NCBI GenBank assembly: GCA_936450465.1
Contig: OW388293.1
Coordinates: forward strand, 29,889,860-29,953,859
DNA: 64,000 bases
Origin: Gibbula magus
Taxonomy: Eukaryota > Mollusca > Gastropoda > Trochida > Trochidae
Direction of reading: 5' to 3'
Part shown: positions 35,445 to 47,830 of the stretch, piece by piece
Position numbering within the stretch: the stretch's first letter is position 1
Layout: the number at the start of each line of letters is the position of its first letter
Made by a program: the position numbers and the translations under genes
The notes under the pieces: generated by a model
Database searches by the model: none
Seen by the model: only the letters and a program-made list of their open reading frames with translations
Told to the model about the DNA's origin: nothing

Positions 35445-35590
35445 ATATAATAAATAAATAAATAAAAATAAGTCAAACATGCATTTCACACGATTAATGA
35501 GGTATATTTATTCACACTATATATATATCTCTCATTAATCGTGTGAAATGCATGTTTGACTTATTTGTATTTATTTATTTATTTATTATA
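35445..35590. repeat. Long hairpin with arms of about 60 bp
   Basis: The left arm (to 35,511) ends in AAGTCAAACATGCATTTCAC then ACGATTAATGAG. The right arm (from 35,531) mirrors it almost perfectly, beginning CTCATTAATCGTGTGAAATG, and both run out into AATAAATA / TATTTATT repeats. The loop is about 19 bp of AT-rich sequence. It could be a foldback MITE or a small-RNA precursor. The outer AAAT repeats suggest a mobile origin. Confidence 0.85.
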
Positions 35591-38500
35591 TTTATTTATA
35601 TTCGAAAATTCATTTCAAAACCGTTGAATGAAACAAGAAAGTAAATGTTGCGAAATTCCGTTAATCAGGAATTCGCAACATGAATAAAGTTCGATTTCAT
35701 ATTTTGGGGTTCAAAACTTTACATTGTACATACATTTCCTTTTGAAATTTCTTAAATAAAACTTGGGAAATCAAATGTCCACAGAAGCCTCATTCGGCCT
35801 CCTTTACTTTACCGCCGTCGTCCTTGGGAACTCATGGATAAATGATGCCTTGCAATTACATGTATGTCCTCTTTTGCTAGTTAAGTAACACATCATTCAA
35901 ATTATTAAAAACAAAGTCCTTGGATAAAACGCCAACTTTATTGGGTAAAAACGCAATCAATCATTCCAACTGACAGAATGGAAAATAACACGCAAGACGA
36001 CAGTTCTCATGTGACAAACGTAGGGATCATTTTACATGCATCGTGTCGCTGAATAAAGGGATTATAGATAGTAATTTGGAGTATCTTTCAAACACAGTAA
36101 TTATTCCATAATGCAGAGAATGAGATGGCAGTCGTTTTTTGGTTGCCATGTTTAAAACATTCAAAAGTGTGAGTGAAATGGATATGCTAACGGTTGACAT
36201 ATATCGCCCAAAGCGAAGTGGATTCGTTGAGGTTATCCATTAAAATGGATCATGGTGGCTTTTCTAAAACGTCTAGCTCTGACAGTATTATTCGTATTTG
36301 CTAATATTAGGGATTTTTAAAATTAAAATTGCAAAATAGAACCAATACGTATGCGGGTTGATGCACTGTATTGCAGATATTATTACCTCTGGAGAGGGTT
36401 GATATTAATCAGACTGTTGTGTCTCAGTAACAATTAGATTATTTGTCCAATTTCCTTTCTTCAAACAGCAAATAAAACTCTATGGAGCTGTGGAAGTCAC
36501 CGGTCAAGTGAGTTCGAAGAGTCGACCCCCATCGTTTCAGAGACACTGCTCTAATTCTGCAACACGTCACTAATCAGAATATAATTCTATTACATATTTG
36601 ATACATCTTTGCAGGTGAAAAGAATCTATAAATGAAATAATATACGTGTTTTCAGTCGAATTATCTTCTTATACATGTATCAACGTATTATCGGCCATGT
36701 GTGAATTATAAATATAATGCTCTGACGTTATGCAAGACTTGTTGACGTCAAGTTGCTAAGGAGACCGGATCTTTCTGAAGCCGACTCAGTTTAAATGAGA
36801 CCTAATTACGGTAAACAAAACACCAATAACAATAATAAGCCAGTAATAACATATTATGAGGATCGGTCTTTTCTTCATTCATGCCTTAATCATCACATCT
36901 CGGGGAGGTAGAACAGTTTTAATATATCATGCATTTAAGGAATAATCATACTAATCGTTGCCATAAACTGATTTTTCGAAAATTGTCAATATGAAGCATT
37001 TATATTCTCTGTTATCATTATATTGAGGACATAAACATAGGATAACATCTGTGTGTGGGTAGACAACTTCTTGGTATAAACAGACAGTTTTTAATCCAGT
37101 ATATTAGATCAAGACACACATTAAATCTACATAATTATGTATTTGATGCTGATAATCCACAAACGGCATCCAGGATGGAGGAGGCGTCTGTAAATTATAC
37201 GTTGAAGGATCAACTAACTATATGTTTAGATACTGGGATACATAATTGCATTTTAAAGTTAACATATCATTATATGCAGGTTATTTAGTGAAATGTACTT
37301 ATTTCTAAGTTGAAGATCCTTTTTTAAGAAATTTACCAATATGTATCAAAACACCTACATGTATATCATTGCATGGCATTATTTAAATGAAATCGTCCCT
37401 ACTTGCTTTACTAAAAGTGTTATTGTGAAAAAACCTCAATTCAATGCGATATTCATCATCTACTAATGCTACACTTTACAAATAGAAATCTAAACAGAGT
37501 CTTTTTCAATAAAGTGTACAAAAATGTATTATTGTGCCTTCCCATTTCAACTACATTGGATATCTGAGTAGGATATCTTACACCTTAAAGCATGTTTTCA
37601 AATTGACCGTAATTTTTACACCAAAACATTGATATTTAAACCTTGCCGCATCTTCTTAAGGTTTCTGTGCTAAGAGATCAACTACGTGTATGTATTTCAG
37701 GTTCAGCGATCAGCTATCTGAGCACGGAAAAGCGACGGAAACACTGCAAGCTTAATCAGTCAGTGATGAAAACTGGCAAGCGTTCCCTGCGTTGGGAAGT
37801 TGCTGCCAAGTATGATTTGCAAAAGGCGTAAATTTCTTTTCACTCTGGCCAAGCTAATACCGTTGTTAAATCCAGCACAAAGACAAACACATACCCTTTT
37901 TATAAGAACTATAATTGAATATTTTATTTTCATGTAAAGAAACAAGTGTTCATTGATTGTAAGGCCCTTTAAGTCTAGGGAAAGCAAATCATGTATTTAT
38001 AAAATGAACTGCTTTCTTTTTAACTGTATGCAAGATGCTACCACCATATTGATCAATATAATCTTTGTTAACTTAATGTAACTATATAAATTATGCAAAT
38101 AATTGCTCACCCGTCGTATAACTTGTAGAAAGAACACATACAAGTGCATTTTATGAAGTTATTAACAAGACTAATGTAGAAGAAAGACGATATTGAACCA
38201 GAATATCTCTGGTATCATATAGTTGAAAAGAAACGGCATTTGTTGAAATGAACATTTTAGATGTTAAACATAAAAAGGTTCTAGTCAGTAAGTGTCACAG
38301 TATTCTTCACAATGATTTATACCTCGCTATTACAACCAATCAAAATCTTATAATAATTGAATAAATTATATACCCATCATAACACAAATAGGTATATCAA
38401 TTTAAATGTTTTGGTCGCCCTTCTTTAATGAGGCCAATATCAACTACAATTGTAATCATTACATGATTTTTGCACTGAGTGACCTGCACATGAGACGAAA

Positions 38501-39760
38501 AGGGTCATCATTCTTATTGCTCATTTTACTTATTGAACTTATGTGTCCTAATGTGATCAAATTGATAACAATTTTAGTTGAATGTAAATATTTGGGTAAT
38601 TATATTTGTAAATGTTGTCGAATGCAGATCCTATGGGGAGATTCAGGTTGGTTCAAATAATAATGGTTTCATAAACCTCGAGCTCATATGATATAGCCAG
38701 ATATCAACCCTTTCATGATGTGTGGCCTTTGTTTGCTTCATATTTCATTGACAAATTTCCTTCAAACAAACCAACCGATCTGTATTACGGCTTGAGAGTC
38801 ATTCGAATTAAGAAGTTTATTCTTACCTTAATAACTAAATTAGAATAAACATGTACACAGACCCACAGATACCTATATTACACTAAGCAGAAACCGAAAC
38901 TACAATGAACACTTTATAGTTGAGATTTCTGAAATACATCTTTATAATCGGGAACGTATCCATATGGACAACGGCACAGGTTGGAAAATTACCTGTAGAT
39001 CACAGGTATGCATACATGTATATGTACATTGTAGGTAGGTAATGATATACGTGCTCTAAACAAATGATTGTCGCCAAATGATGTACACTAGTCCTTATAT
39101 GACTAAATCAAAAAGAGCTGAGTTTGATCTGATTTATATCGAATATATTTATGTAAAACAACCTTTAAATATATGTATATTTTGGTATGCCAGTTTTAAC
39201 AGAAAAATGACAATACATAATGAGATTGACAACAAAGTCGTTGATCTTCATAAGATAAAGCTCGTAATCTAGAGAAATGTAACATGATACGTGAATGTCG
39301 TAAGTCATCACTCCTCGTGTCATATTATCATTCATATATTCATTTTTCCTGTCGCATTTCAATCAAGGACATGTGGTATATGAAAAACATATTTAGCATA
39401 ATTATTTACATTCAAATTTTATTCTTGTATTTGATTTAACTAAGGTGTCAAAGCAACAGTATACACATGGCAAAAGCCATCAAAACGGTCAATGCCTAAA
39501 TGTACGTATGAAAGACAACATATTACATAATAATCAACCAACAGTACTTAACAGAGAGATTAATGAACAACATGAATTATGACATTGTGGTATCAAGACA
39601 TTTATTTGACCATATCTTACATAACGTGTCTCAAAGCAAGAGTATACAACAAGGGACAAGAGAAACGATGTCATACAAAATACAAAACATTTCAATCACC
39701 AAGCAACACATACGACTGCAAAAGAGTTACATAATGTCCTCAGAAGCTTTAAAAAAGGAC
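35591..39760. other. No gene recognised apart from a weak exon candidate
   Basis: AT-rich sequence with short chance frames. The only stretch with splice-like context is at 37,701-37,831, listed separately. Confidence 0.35.
37701..37831 (+). other. Possible terminal exon (weak)
   Basis: An acceptor-like TGTATGTATTTCAG (to 37,700) precedes 131 bases that stay open to TAA at 37,829-37,831. They encode SAISYLSTEKRRKHCKLNQS and then a Lys/Arg-rich tail. No polyadenylation signal is seen close downstream and no upstream partner exon is recognised. Confidence 0.2.
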
Positions 39761-41008
39761 GGAATGTTTTAGTTTATATAGTATTCTGGAGCTGTAGTGC
39801 CCCTTGGAGGTCGGAATGTTTTAGTTCATATAGTATTCTGGAGCTCTAGTGCCCCTTGGAGGTCGGAATGTTTTAGTTCATATAGTATTCTGGAGCTCTA
39901 GTGCCCCTTGGAGGTCGGAATGTTTTAGTTCATATAGTATTCTGGAGCTGTAGTGCCCCTTGGAGGTCGGAATGTTTTAGTTTATATATTATTCTGGAGC
40001 TCTAGTGCCCCTTGGAGGACGGAATGTTTTAGTTCATATAGTATTATGGAGCTGTAGTGCCCCTTGGAGGTCGGAATGTTTTAGTTCATATAGTATTCTG
40101 GAACTCTAGTGCCCCTTGGAGGTCGGAATGTTTTAGTTCATATAGTATTCTGGAGCTGTAGTGCCCCTTGGAGGTCGGAATGTTTTAGTTTATATATTAT
40201 TCTGGAGCTGTAGTGCCCCTTGGAGGTCGGAATGTTTTAGTTCATATAGTATTCTGGAGCTGTAGTGCCCCTTGGAGGTCGGAATGTTTTAGTTTATATA
40301 GTATTCTGGAGTTCTAGTGCCCCTTGGAGGACGGAATGTTTTAGTTCATATAGTATTCTGGAGCTGTAGTGCCCCTTGGAGGTCGGAATGTTTTAGTTCA
40401 TATAGTATTCTGGAGCTCTAGTGCCCCTTGGAGGTCGGAATGTTTTAGTTCATATAGTATTCTGGAGCTGTAGTGCCCCTTGGAGGTCGGAATGTTTTAG
40501 TTTATATATTATTCTGGAGCTCTAGTGCCCCTTGGAGGACGGAATGTTTTAGTTCATATAGTATTCTGGAGCTGTAGTGCCCCTTGGAGGTCGGAATATT
40601 TTAGTTCATATAGTATTCTGGAGCTCTAGTGCCCCTTGGAGGTCGGAATGTTTTAGTTCATATAGTATTCTGGAGCTGTAGTGCCCCTTGGAGGTCGGAA
40701 TGTTTTAGTTTATATATTATTCTGGAGCTCTAGTGCCCCTTGGAGGACGGAATGTTTTAGTTCATATAGTATTCTGGAGCTGTAGTGCCTCTTGGAGGTC
40801 GGAATGTTTTAGTTCATATAGTATTCTGGAGCTGTAGTGCCCCTTGGAGGACGGAATGTTTTAGTTTATATATTATTCTGGAGCTCTAGTGCCCCTTGGA
40901 GGTCGGAATGTTTTAGTTTATATATTATTCTGGAGCTCTTGTGCCCCTTGGAGGACGGAATGTTTTAGTTTATATAGTATTCTGGAGTTCTAGTGCCCCT
41001 TGGAGGAC
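39761..41008 (+). repeat. 52-bp minisatellite, 24 copies, with four-unit higher-order pattern
   Basis: Units of 52 bp begin GGAATGTTTTAGTT and end CCCCTTGGAGG(T/A)C. Twenty-four units span 1,248 bp exactly. Diagnostic variants are TTCATATAGT/TTTATATATT, GAGCTGTAG/GAGCTCTAG and GGTC/GGAC. They repeat in blocks of four units (units 12-15 and 16-19 show the same order), a 208-bp higher-order repeat. The array starts right after AAAAAAGGAC at 39,760. Confidence 0.95.
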
Positions 41009-41212
41009 CGACATTAATGATTGACCAAATCACCCAAACCCGTTGGATTTCAATTGTAAAATGTAGCTTATATACAAGTTTAGCACGGGAGCTTTAGACA
41101 AAGATGCTAAAGTACCTTAGATAAACAGTAATAACAATAAAGTTTTAGGTCTTTGAAGGGCATTAAGAAGTGGTATACATAAGAGGCCATTGTTTATCTA
41201 TATATACTTACT

Positions 41213-41330
41213 CCTCCTCATGTTTGTATTGCAAATCCTCATTGTATACCATTCTCATGCTTCACCCCCATCATGTTTGTATTACAAATCCCCATTGTAT
41301 ACCATTCTCATGCATGTTAATCTCCCTGAT
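41213..41330 (+). repeat. Two-copy direct repeat of about 60 bp
   Basis: TCATGTTTGTATTGCAAATC...CATTGTATACCATTCTCATGC at about 41,218 is repeated, with CATGTTTGTATTACAAATCC, at about 41,273. It lies just upstream of the hammerhead-like motif, and both may belong to a Penelope-like terminal region. Confidence 0.7.
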
Positions 41331-41399
41331 TAAGTTTCCTCACCATTGTTTTGTTTGCTATATAAATGTACCATATTTTGTTATTTCCTTACATTCCAC

Positions 41400-41440
41400 C
41401 TGATGAAGGAGTGAGTATGTACTCCAAAACGTCGTGTATT
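41400..41440 (+). ncRNA. Hammerhead-ribozyme-like core, probably mutated
   Basis: CTGATGA (41,400-41,406) is followed by a stem GGAGT (41,408-41,412) / ACTCC (41,421-41,425) with an eight-base loop, then AAAACGTCG. Penelope-like elements carry minimal hammerhead motifs of the form CTGATGA-stem-GAAACGTC in their terminal repeats. Here the first G of GAAA is A, which should impair cleavage. No complete stem I/III was established. Confidence 0.4.
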
Positions 41441-41479
41441 TTCACATTAAAGAAGTTGTTATCCAGAAAATCTTTCTGT

Positions 41480-44400
41480 TGATAATATAGTTTTAGGTCA
41501 GATGTTTACCAATGTCTTCCAACGGGGTTAAGTTAACTTGATGTATCAAGACGTCGGTAGTCAATCATTGGTACCGGTATTCTCAGTGAACATGAATTAT
41601 GCAGTATATCGCTGGGAGCTCTCCATTTAAGAACCAACCAGTGTATCAGTTCATTCATTCCTGCTGAGATGCTTGTCTCATGACAGAATTTTAGAAATAT
41701 TTAGATGTGACAAACGTCTTTAATATTGAAAACCAGTGTTGTGAAATTGACAAATACTTTCGCATGCAACACAAAACTGAAGTGTCGACTGGGAGACGAC
41801 CAAGACAGACTGCCGAGCCATTTATTCAATGACCGGTGCATTGCACATGCCTAATCCGTACTATTTTTTCTTTACGAGTTATCGTTAATATATCAACGTA
41901 TAGCAGTCGAATGAAGAGCACCCATGTATGAAAAAACACACAATTTGTATTTATTGCAATTATTATAATATTATTTGTATGTTACTCCCAATTTCACCCT
42001 AATACCTCCAACTATTCAACTCAAGTGTAACAGATGAGCAGTAACATGGAAATGCATCATGAAGCTTTAGGCATGGGTATGTTAACATTGAAAGTCAAAA
42101 CAATAATTATCCAAAACAGCTTGGACAATGTCTGCACATTGCATATGTATTACTGCACAATATACGACCTGAAACTTGACAGAAATGTTGTGTCAAAATG
42201 CTTTTGAAGGTACACACAAGACTCGGAGGGGAAAGTTGATTGACCAAATATCTTTATCGGATCATGTAACACCTATATTCTCAACTGTCAAATACATGTA
42301 CATCCACAGTTTGCCTTGAAGTGATAGAAGCTTCAGTTATCTATCATTTGAGGCTGATGGGACCCAATCAAATAATTTATTTTGTTCACGCATACACCCA
42401 AAACCAAAATAAACTTTGCATCTCAGTTGATTTTATCATGTTTTTCAATTACAAATATTTCAAGTTTTGGACATCCTACACTAAACTGAAAAGTAATGGC
42501 GTATTGTCATCAGTCAAATATTTTTTTAAGAAGTTTTTAATTTTTTTTACAAAAAATGAAATTTAAAAAAAATTAAAAAATTAAACTTTTAATTTTGACA
42601 AGACACACATGTTAAGCGACTAACGCACTACTGAAACAGTTTCTGATGTTAAAAGTCCGTTGATATTACCCATTAGCAAAGACCACCGAGTACGAGACCA
42701 CCACCGAATCACAGACACATTTTGATACCCCTCGTATGTTGATGCGTCTAAACTTTTTATTTAAATAAACTTTTGAAATGAATATTTTCATACATCGAGT
42801 GTAAAATTGAATAATTATTACAATACTTAAAAACCCAAATCCAATCTTTGCCTATTATGTGATTTATTAAGACAAGAAGATGGTTGCAAAGTTTTTTTTG
42901 GTATTGGGTTTACGTGGGCTACTTGAACAAAATAAACTATGATGCAATTAACTACAATTGAAAGGTATGTGTGTGCATGTGCCATTTACAACTTGATTCT
43001 TATAGTATGTCAATATGATATTTAAACATTTAAAGGAGGCGTATCAAGTTTTCTAATTGAAATATAGAGATCTCACGAAAAGGTAAATGAATGTTACCAA
43101 TTGCAAAACAAGATGCCTCAATAAATAAAAAGTGTTATGGTTCGATTAAACTACGCGCATCCTCGCATTATTAAAGGGGTTTTGGACTAACTGGCCTCCA
43201 ACAGTGTTGGTTTTCTTTTGTTTTCTTCGACTATGGATAATCAATTTATGTATTGGGCTGTGTATATACCTCTTAAGTAAATAAATACCGCATAAACATT
43301 TAAATATTATTATAAATGGCAATTTTTAACGCACACAAAATGCAATAAACGTGCTACAATGGCTTTAAAAGGTCCATGTTATTGACAATATATTGATAGG
43401 GCAAATAACTACAGTATACGTATTTGAGAGGTATAGTGTTGGTTTGTGCACATGTATCATGCCGTTTCTCGATTACCATTGAAAGCAAGCGATTATCATA
43501 TATTTGGCGATAGGATACGAATTTGCAAGTAGAGTGAAATTATCTGAACTTAGATCCACACATGTGGTATTTACGCACGTATGAATCCGAAAATGATATT
43601 ATGAAAGATACTCAATGGTTCTTTAAGCAGATTAAGTAATATATAACCACATAAAAGTCTTACATGAGACAGTAGTGTATATGCATTCTGTTTTTGATAT
43701 ATTTATAAGTACATGTGGTGTCAGTTATGAAATATACAGTCGAATGACATTTTGCTGTTAATTGCAAATGGACAGTATACATGAATATATGAATGTTAAT
43801 ATGACAAAAAGTCCGACTATTGATATGATATATGCATCATTTCATAAAAATTATGAGTATTATCTGATGTAAATCATTGGGTCTTTTTCTACTTCGTCAT
43901 ACACTGTCACATTTCTTATAAAAATAGACATAACAAAGTATTTGTGTATAACGTAGCACAAGTAAGTACACATAAATCAGATATATCAGATCTTATCTGT
44001 TTTCTTAAGAATAAAAATACAATAATTATTCTTCCATCAAGAAATGTACCAAACGACATTTGTCAGCTAAATTCGAACGTTAGTGTAACACAATGAGGCA
44101 ATGATCCAAACTTTGACAAATTACGGTTAAGATGTAATGCAGAAGGCAAGGCTATAAATCAAAACTGGAAACCGAAAAGAATATTCAGTTTAATGATTAT
44201 CATGTAGCCTGTATTATAACATACGTGTACATGCATCACTTTCAAAACACCACAGTTGCATATTTGGACTTCATTTACACCCTGGTTCTTAACCAAAGAT
44301 ACATAAATTGAAAATCAAAAGAAATAATGACCATATAAACCAAAATTGATATCTCTCGTTATTACTTGTGGATGTTCAGCCTGAACAGATAATTGACCAC

Positions 44401-44642
44401 ACATTGTCAATAAAGTATTATCACCCTCCGTTGTATATATTGAGGTCTCCAGACATTACTTAACTAAGTCTGAAAGACCTATTGTTAGTATCTGGAGTTC
44501 TAGTATTATGTGTACGATTATGTGCAACGAGCTCTGAGTAATTGGATGGACCGATTAATTGCCACATGGCGGGGTAATAGAAGCGACACAGTTCTCCCCG
44601 TATGTCGAGACAGAATTCTGATTGTTTAGCTAGTCTCAACTT
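41480..44642. other. No gene recognised
   Basis: AT-rich sequence, including T/A homopolymer-rich stretches near 42,520-42,600. No gene, RNA or repeat supported. Confidence 0.4.
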
Positions 44643-44799
44643 CCTTCCGCATTGCATAAGTTGCGCTAGTCTCCATTACATAAGATAGCTGAAATGCACA
44701 GTGGGCTCTAATTCGCTAGTACGGACCAGTAAAGGAAATGCTGCAAGGCAGAAATTATCCAGTACTGGAGACTGGCGCGAGTTATGACTTGCGTAGGGA
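44643..44799. mobile_element. Small inverted-repeat element
   Basis: CGCATTGCATAAGTTGCGCT followed by AGTCTCCA (from about 44,649) is mirrored imperfectly near 44,765-44,793 (TGGAGACTGGCGCGAGTTAT then GACTTGCG). Arms are about 36 bp in a 157-bp unit. No target duplication identified. Confidence 0.55.
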
Positions 44800-45776
44800 A
44801 TTTTTGCTAGCTTATGAGTTATCTGCCCTTGAAACTAAACATATCAACATGTAAGCGATATCATTGCCAATCTATTTATGGCATATTGAATGTCTTTACT
44901 TATTTAAAGGCAGTGTTTTGTTCTATAACATTACCTAATTTTGAATTTATGTTGTGTATACTTTTAAATTAGCCACCTTGAAAACAGGCCGGTTTCGTGT
45001 TCTAGAAGACATACTTTTGTCACATGATCAGTTTGTTCATAACACACAATATATTCCAAATGTCCCCTTTTTTAGTCTAAATTGTTCTAAGTTAATTGAT
45101 AATGCAACATTATTAGAGGATGAAAATTGTAAGTCCATGTATGTTTTTGTCTTGAAAAGCTCTTAACATCAACTCTAATGCTAGTATTTCCTAAATTCAA
45201 TTTTCCATTTCAATTGAATGATGGACGAAGAATAACTTCTTAACAAACATTACCTTCTGTTCATAAAGCCATACACATACAGTAAATTTCCTCAAATAGT
45301 AATTAGTGAAGATACACATAGTAGCAAGTACATTTATTTGTAGCATGAAAGAAAACATTGAAGAACATTTTTGCTAGCTATTTCATAACTAGAAAACAGT
45401 TCAATGTAACTTCAATGTTGCTTGAACATTCGCCAGCTACTTTCTATATAACTGAAGAGGAAAAGTCAGTGAATAGTTTCTCAATTCGATGCATGAACCT
45501 TCTTTTGTAGTTCTATATGTATAATCTGTTCTGCTGGATTAAAAATTTGCGATGCATATCTCAATGATAATAAATGCAAATTTGACTTATTACACTTAGT
45601 GACTTCTTGTTGGCATTTGCACCTTATGAGTTTAGTCAAAATGATTGACAGTTTTCTTCCTAAACCGCGGAGTACATCTACAAGCAAGTATCAACAGAAC
45701 ATAAGACTGGTGCATATGTGGACACCATTATTTCTCCCATTTTTATATTCTGTGTGTAGCATATGTACGATTTACT
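44800..45776. other. No gene recognised
   Basis: AT-rich with short frames only (70 codons at 44,954-45,166). Nothing supported. Confidence 0.4.
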
Positions 45777-46134
45777 TTAAAGGGGCAGTAGCACGTTTTT
45801 TTGCTAAGATAATTCGATGAAATGTAATTGAAATATACCAATAGTATAATACTACCCTCCTCTCTTCGGGAAATCAAGTTAAAATCGAGTGTACATGGTT
45901 CGATAAAGCCATGGGAATCGTTTTTGTAATTCGAAATGATAAAATGTGTTCACAATAAAATGGCCGCCATGCAATTTTTGCTTTAAACACAACATCGGTA
46001 TTACCACTATGTATAATTGGTTTGTGTAATAAGATGTTTGACCCTCTGAAGTAAATTTAAATGACATAAACTATCAAAATAAATGGGAACATTGAAATAA
46101 TAAATTTTTCAAAAACGTGCTACTGCCCCTTTAA
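45777..46134. mobile_element. TTAA-flanked MITE, T2/Kolobok-like
   Basis: TTAA at 45,777-45,780 and 46,131-46,134 flanks exact inverted ends AGGGGCAGTAGCACGTTTTT. Together the end reads TTAAAGGGG, which fits the TTAAAGGRR consensus known for T2-type MITEs of the Kolobok group. The interior (about 310 bp) has no transposase. Confidence 0.82.
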
Positions 46135-47391
46135 CAGTAAAAAAATACATATCAAGTGATAGGATTTATTTGAACCATTCCTTTTTTTACGTATTCTATT
46201 ATGTTTATGTATTATACTTTTGTATCTTCAGGTTTTTTTTCATGCAAAACATATGTGCAGTAATGATCAAGTTCCTGAAACTCAAGACAGTTATTAGCCA
46301 GTTATTGCCAGACACTTATTAGCCAATATAAAAACGTTTTTGAAAAGATAGCTAAAAGTGAATTATTAAACTTACTAATTTTATTTGAAAATAGTTGACG
46401 ACTTCGAAACGTTTACGAAAGATAACAGCAGATGCAGATGGAGGACACTTGTAGCTTAGATCATCAATATACACATACAAATGGACGTTGGGTGAGATCA
46501 ATTGTCAGTAAACAGGAATGATTCAGGGTACTGATTACCACATGTAATCAATATTCGTGTGAATAATTAAGCAGTAATGAGTTGTTGATAATTCACCTTG
46601 GTTAAATGGCAGTATATAGATAAAGGTCATTGACAACAAATATATAACCCACGTACTTCATTAACTCCGCATTAGATGTTGGTCATCTACAATTCCCTAA
46701 ATTACTAAACAATTGAACTGAAAGTAATAATTTTACATTAACACATCTTCTTTTCAACAGGTGTTAATAAGTTGTTTTACAACCTCAACTTATGTTGTGT
46801 AAGTTACTTAAATAATCTTGAAAATCATCAAGTGTCACGTTCAAATATCTCCATGGAAATTAATTTATGTACAATACTTTACAATTACTTGGACATGTAT
46901 GTCTTCTTTAGTAGTGAAATGAAATGCGAATTACCAAAAAATATTGTATGAAAGATGTCTGAAGAAAATCATAACATTTTCATTCTTTGCACTCCAGCCA
47001 ATTTCATGAAGTAACTTAACACGCACTGAAGCTGTAACAATTGATAATTACGCACAAGACGCATATGATCACAAACACAAGGATCAGTTAACATGCACTG
47101 TTTCATCCAACACGGGTTTTTAGACAGAACTTGGGAGTATGGCGTGGCGAGGGAATGACAGATCAATATGGGTTAGTACATATATGTATACACGTAATAC
47201 CCGAAAAACTACTGATGGTTATTTGTCATTATCGATAGTGGTGAATAGATGTAAATCAATATTCCTGTGTGCGATTGCAATATAATATTTATGTTTCACA
47301 AATTAATAAGAAAATATATGTGTTGGATAAACACTAACGCTGGTCTGATACATTACGATGTCAACCTCCACTGAATGCTATGTAATGGATC
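46135..47391. other. No gene recognised
   Basis: AT-rich, with a small TTATTAGCCA duplication near 46,292-46,325. Nothing else supported. Confidence 0.4.
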
Positions 47392-47520
47392 AAAACCGTG
47401 TCAGAGGCTTTGTTTGTGGAGTATGCCCGCGGGGGAGGGAAAGGGGAAGGGCCGATAGGCCCGCCCCCCTTTCCCGACCCCAAGGGCATACTCCACAAAC
47501 AAAGCCGAGGACGAGGTTTT
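47392..47520. repeat. GC-rich palindrome
   Basis: GGCTTTGTTTGTGGAGTATG and CCC (47,406-47,428) is exactly mirrored at 47,484-47,506. Inside, GGGAAAGGGG pairs with CCCCCTTTCCC. Outside, AAAACC/GTC pairs imperfectly with GAC/GGTTTT. The stem could extend to about 50 bp with a short loop around GGGCCGATAGGCCC. Its GC content is very unlike the surroundings. Confidence 0.85.
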
Positions 47521-47724
47521 GTACTTACTTATGAACCGACAGAAATTATGATTTAGATATAATTTCAATATTTTGTCTTCACGTGGCTTCATTGGTATAT
47601 ACTGACGCGAATCGCTAAATACGCGGGAAGCACATCCGCACGAAACGCACGTGCTGCATGCGTATCTGCCTCGTGGAGTTCACATGATTGTCACTGTGTA
47701 AAATACATCATTGTTCTGTCGGCC

Positions 47725-47830
47725 TGTATTGCCGAGTTGTCAAAGGCGCCAGTTTAGTAACCGGGTGGTGCACGGTTCGAAACCAGGTATTCAAAGCTTA
47801 TGTTTGTGATTTGTGATTTGTCAAAAATGT
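47725..47830 (+). mobile_element. tRNA-derived SINE head or tRNA-like pseudogene
   Basis: An A-box-like TTGCCGAGTTGTC (about 47,729-47,741) followed by AAAGGCGCCAG resembles the start of Leu/Ser-type tRNAs. A B box GGTTCGAAACC lies at 47,774-47,784. Spacing between the boxes is tRNA-like. The 3' acceptor stem is not recognisable, and a TTTGTGATTTGTGATTTG repeat follows, so a SINE is more likely than a tRNA gene. Confidence 0.6.

Noticed and set aside
39761..41008. CRISPR-like array of regular repeats
   Set aside because: Units are contiguous 52-bp tandem copies with no unique spacers, in animal DNA.
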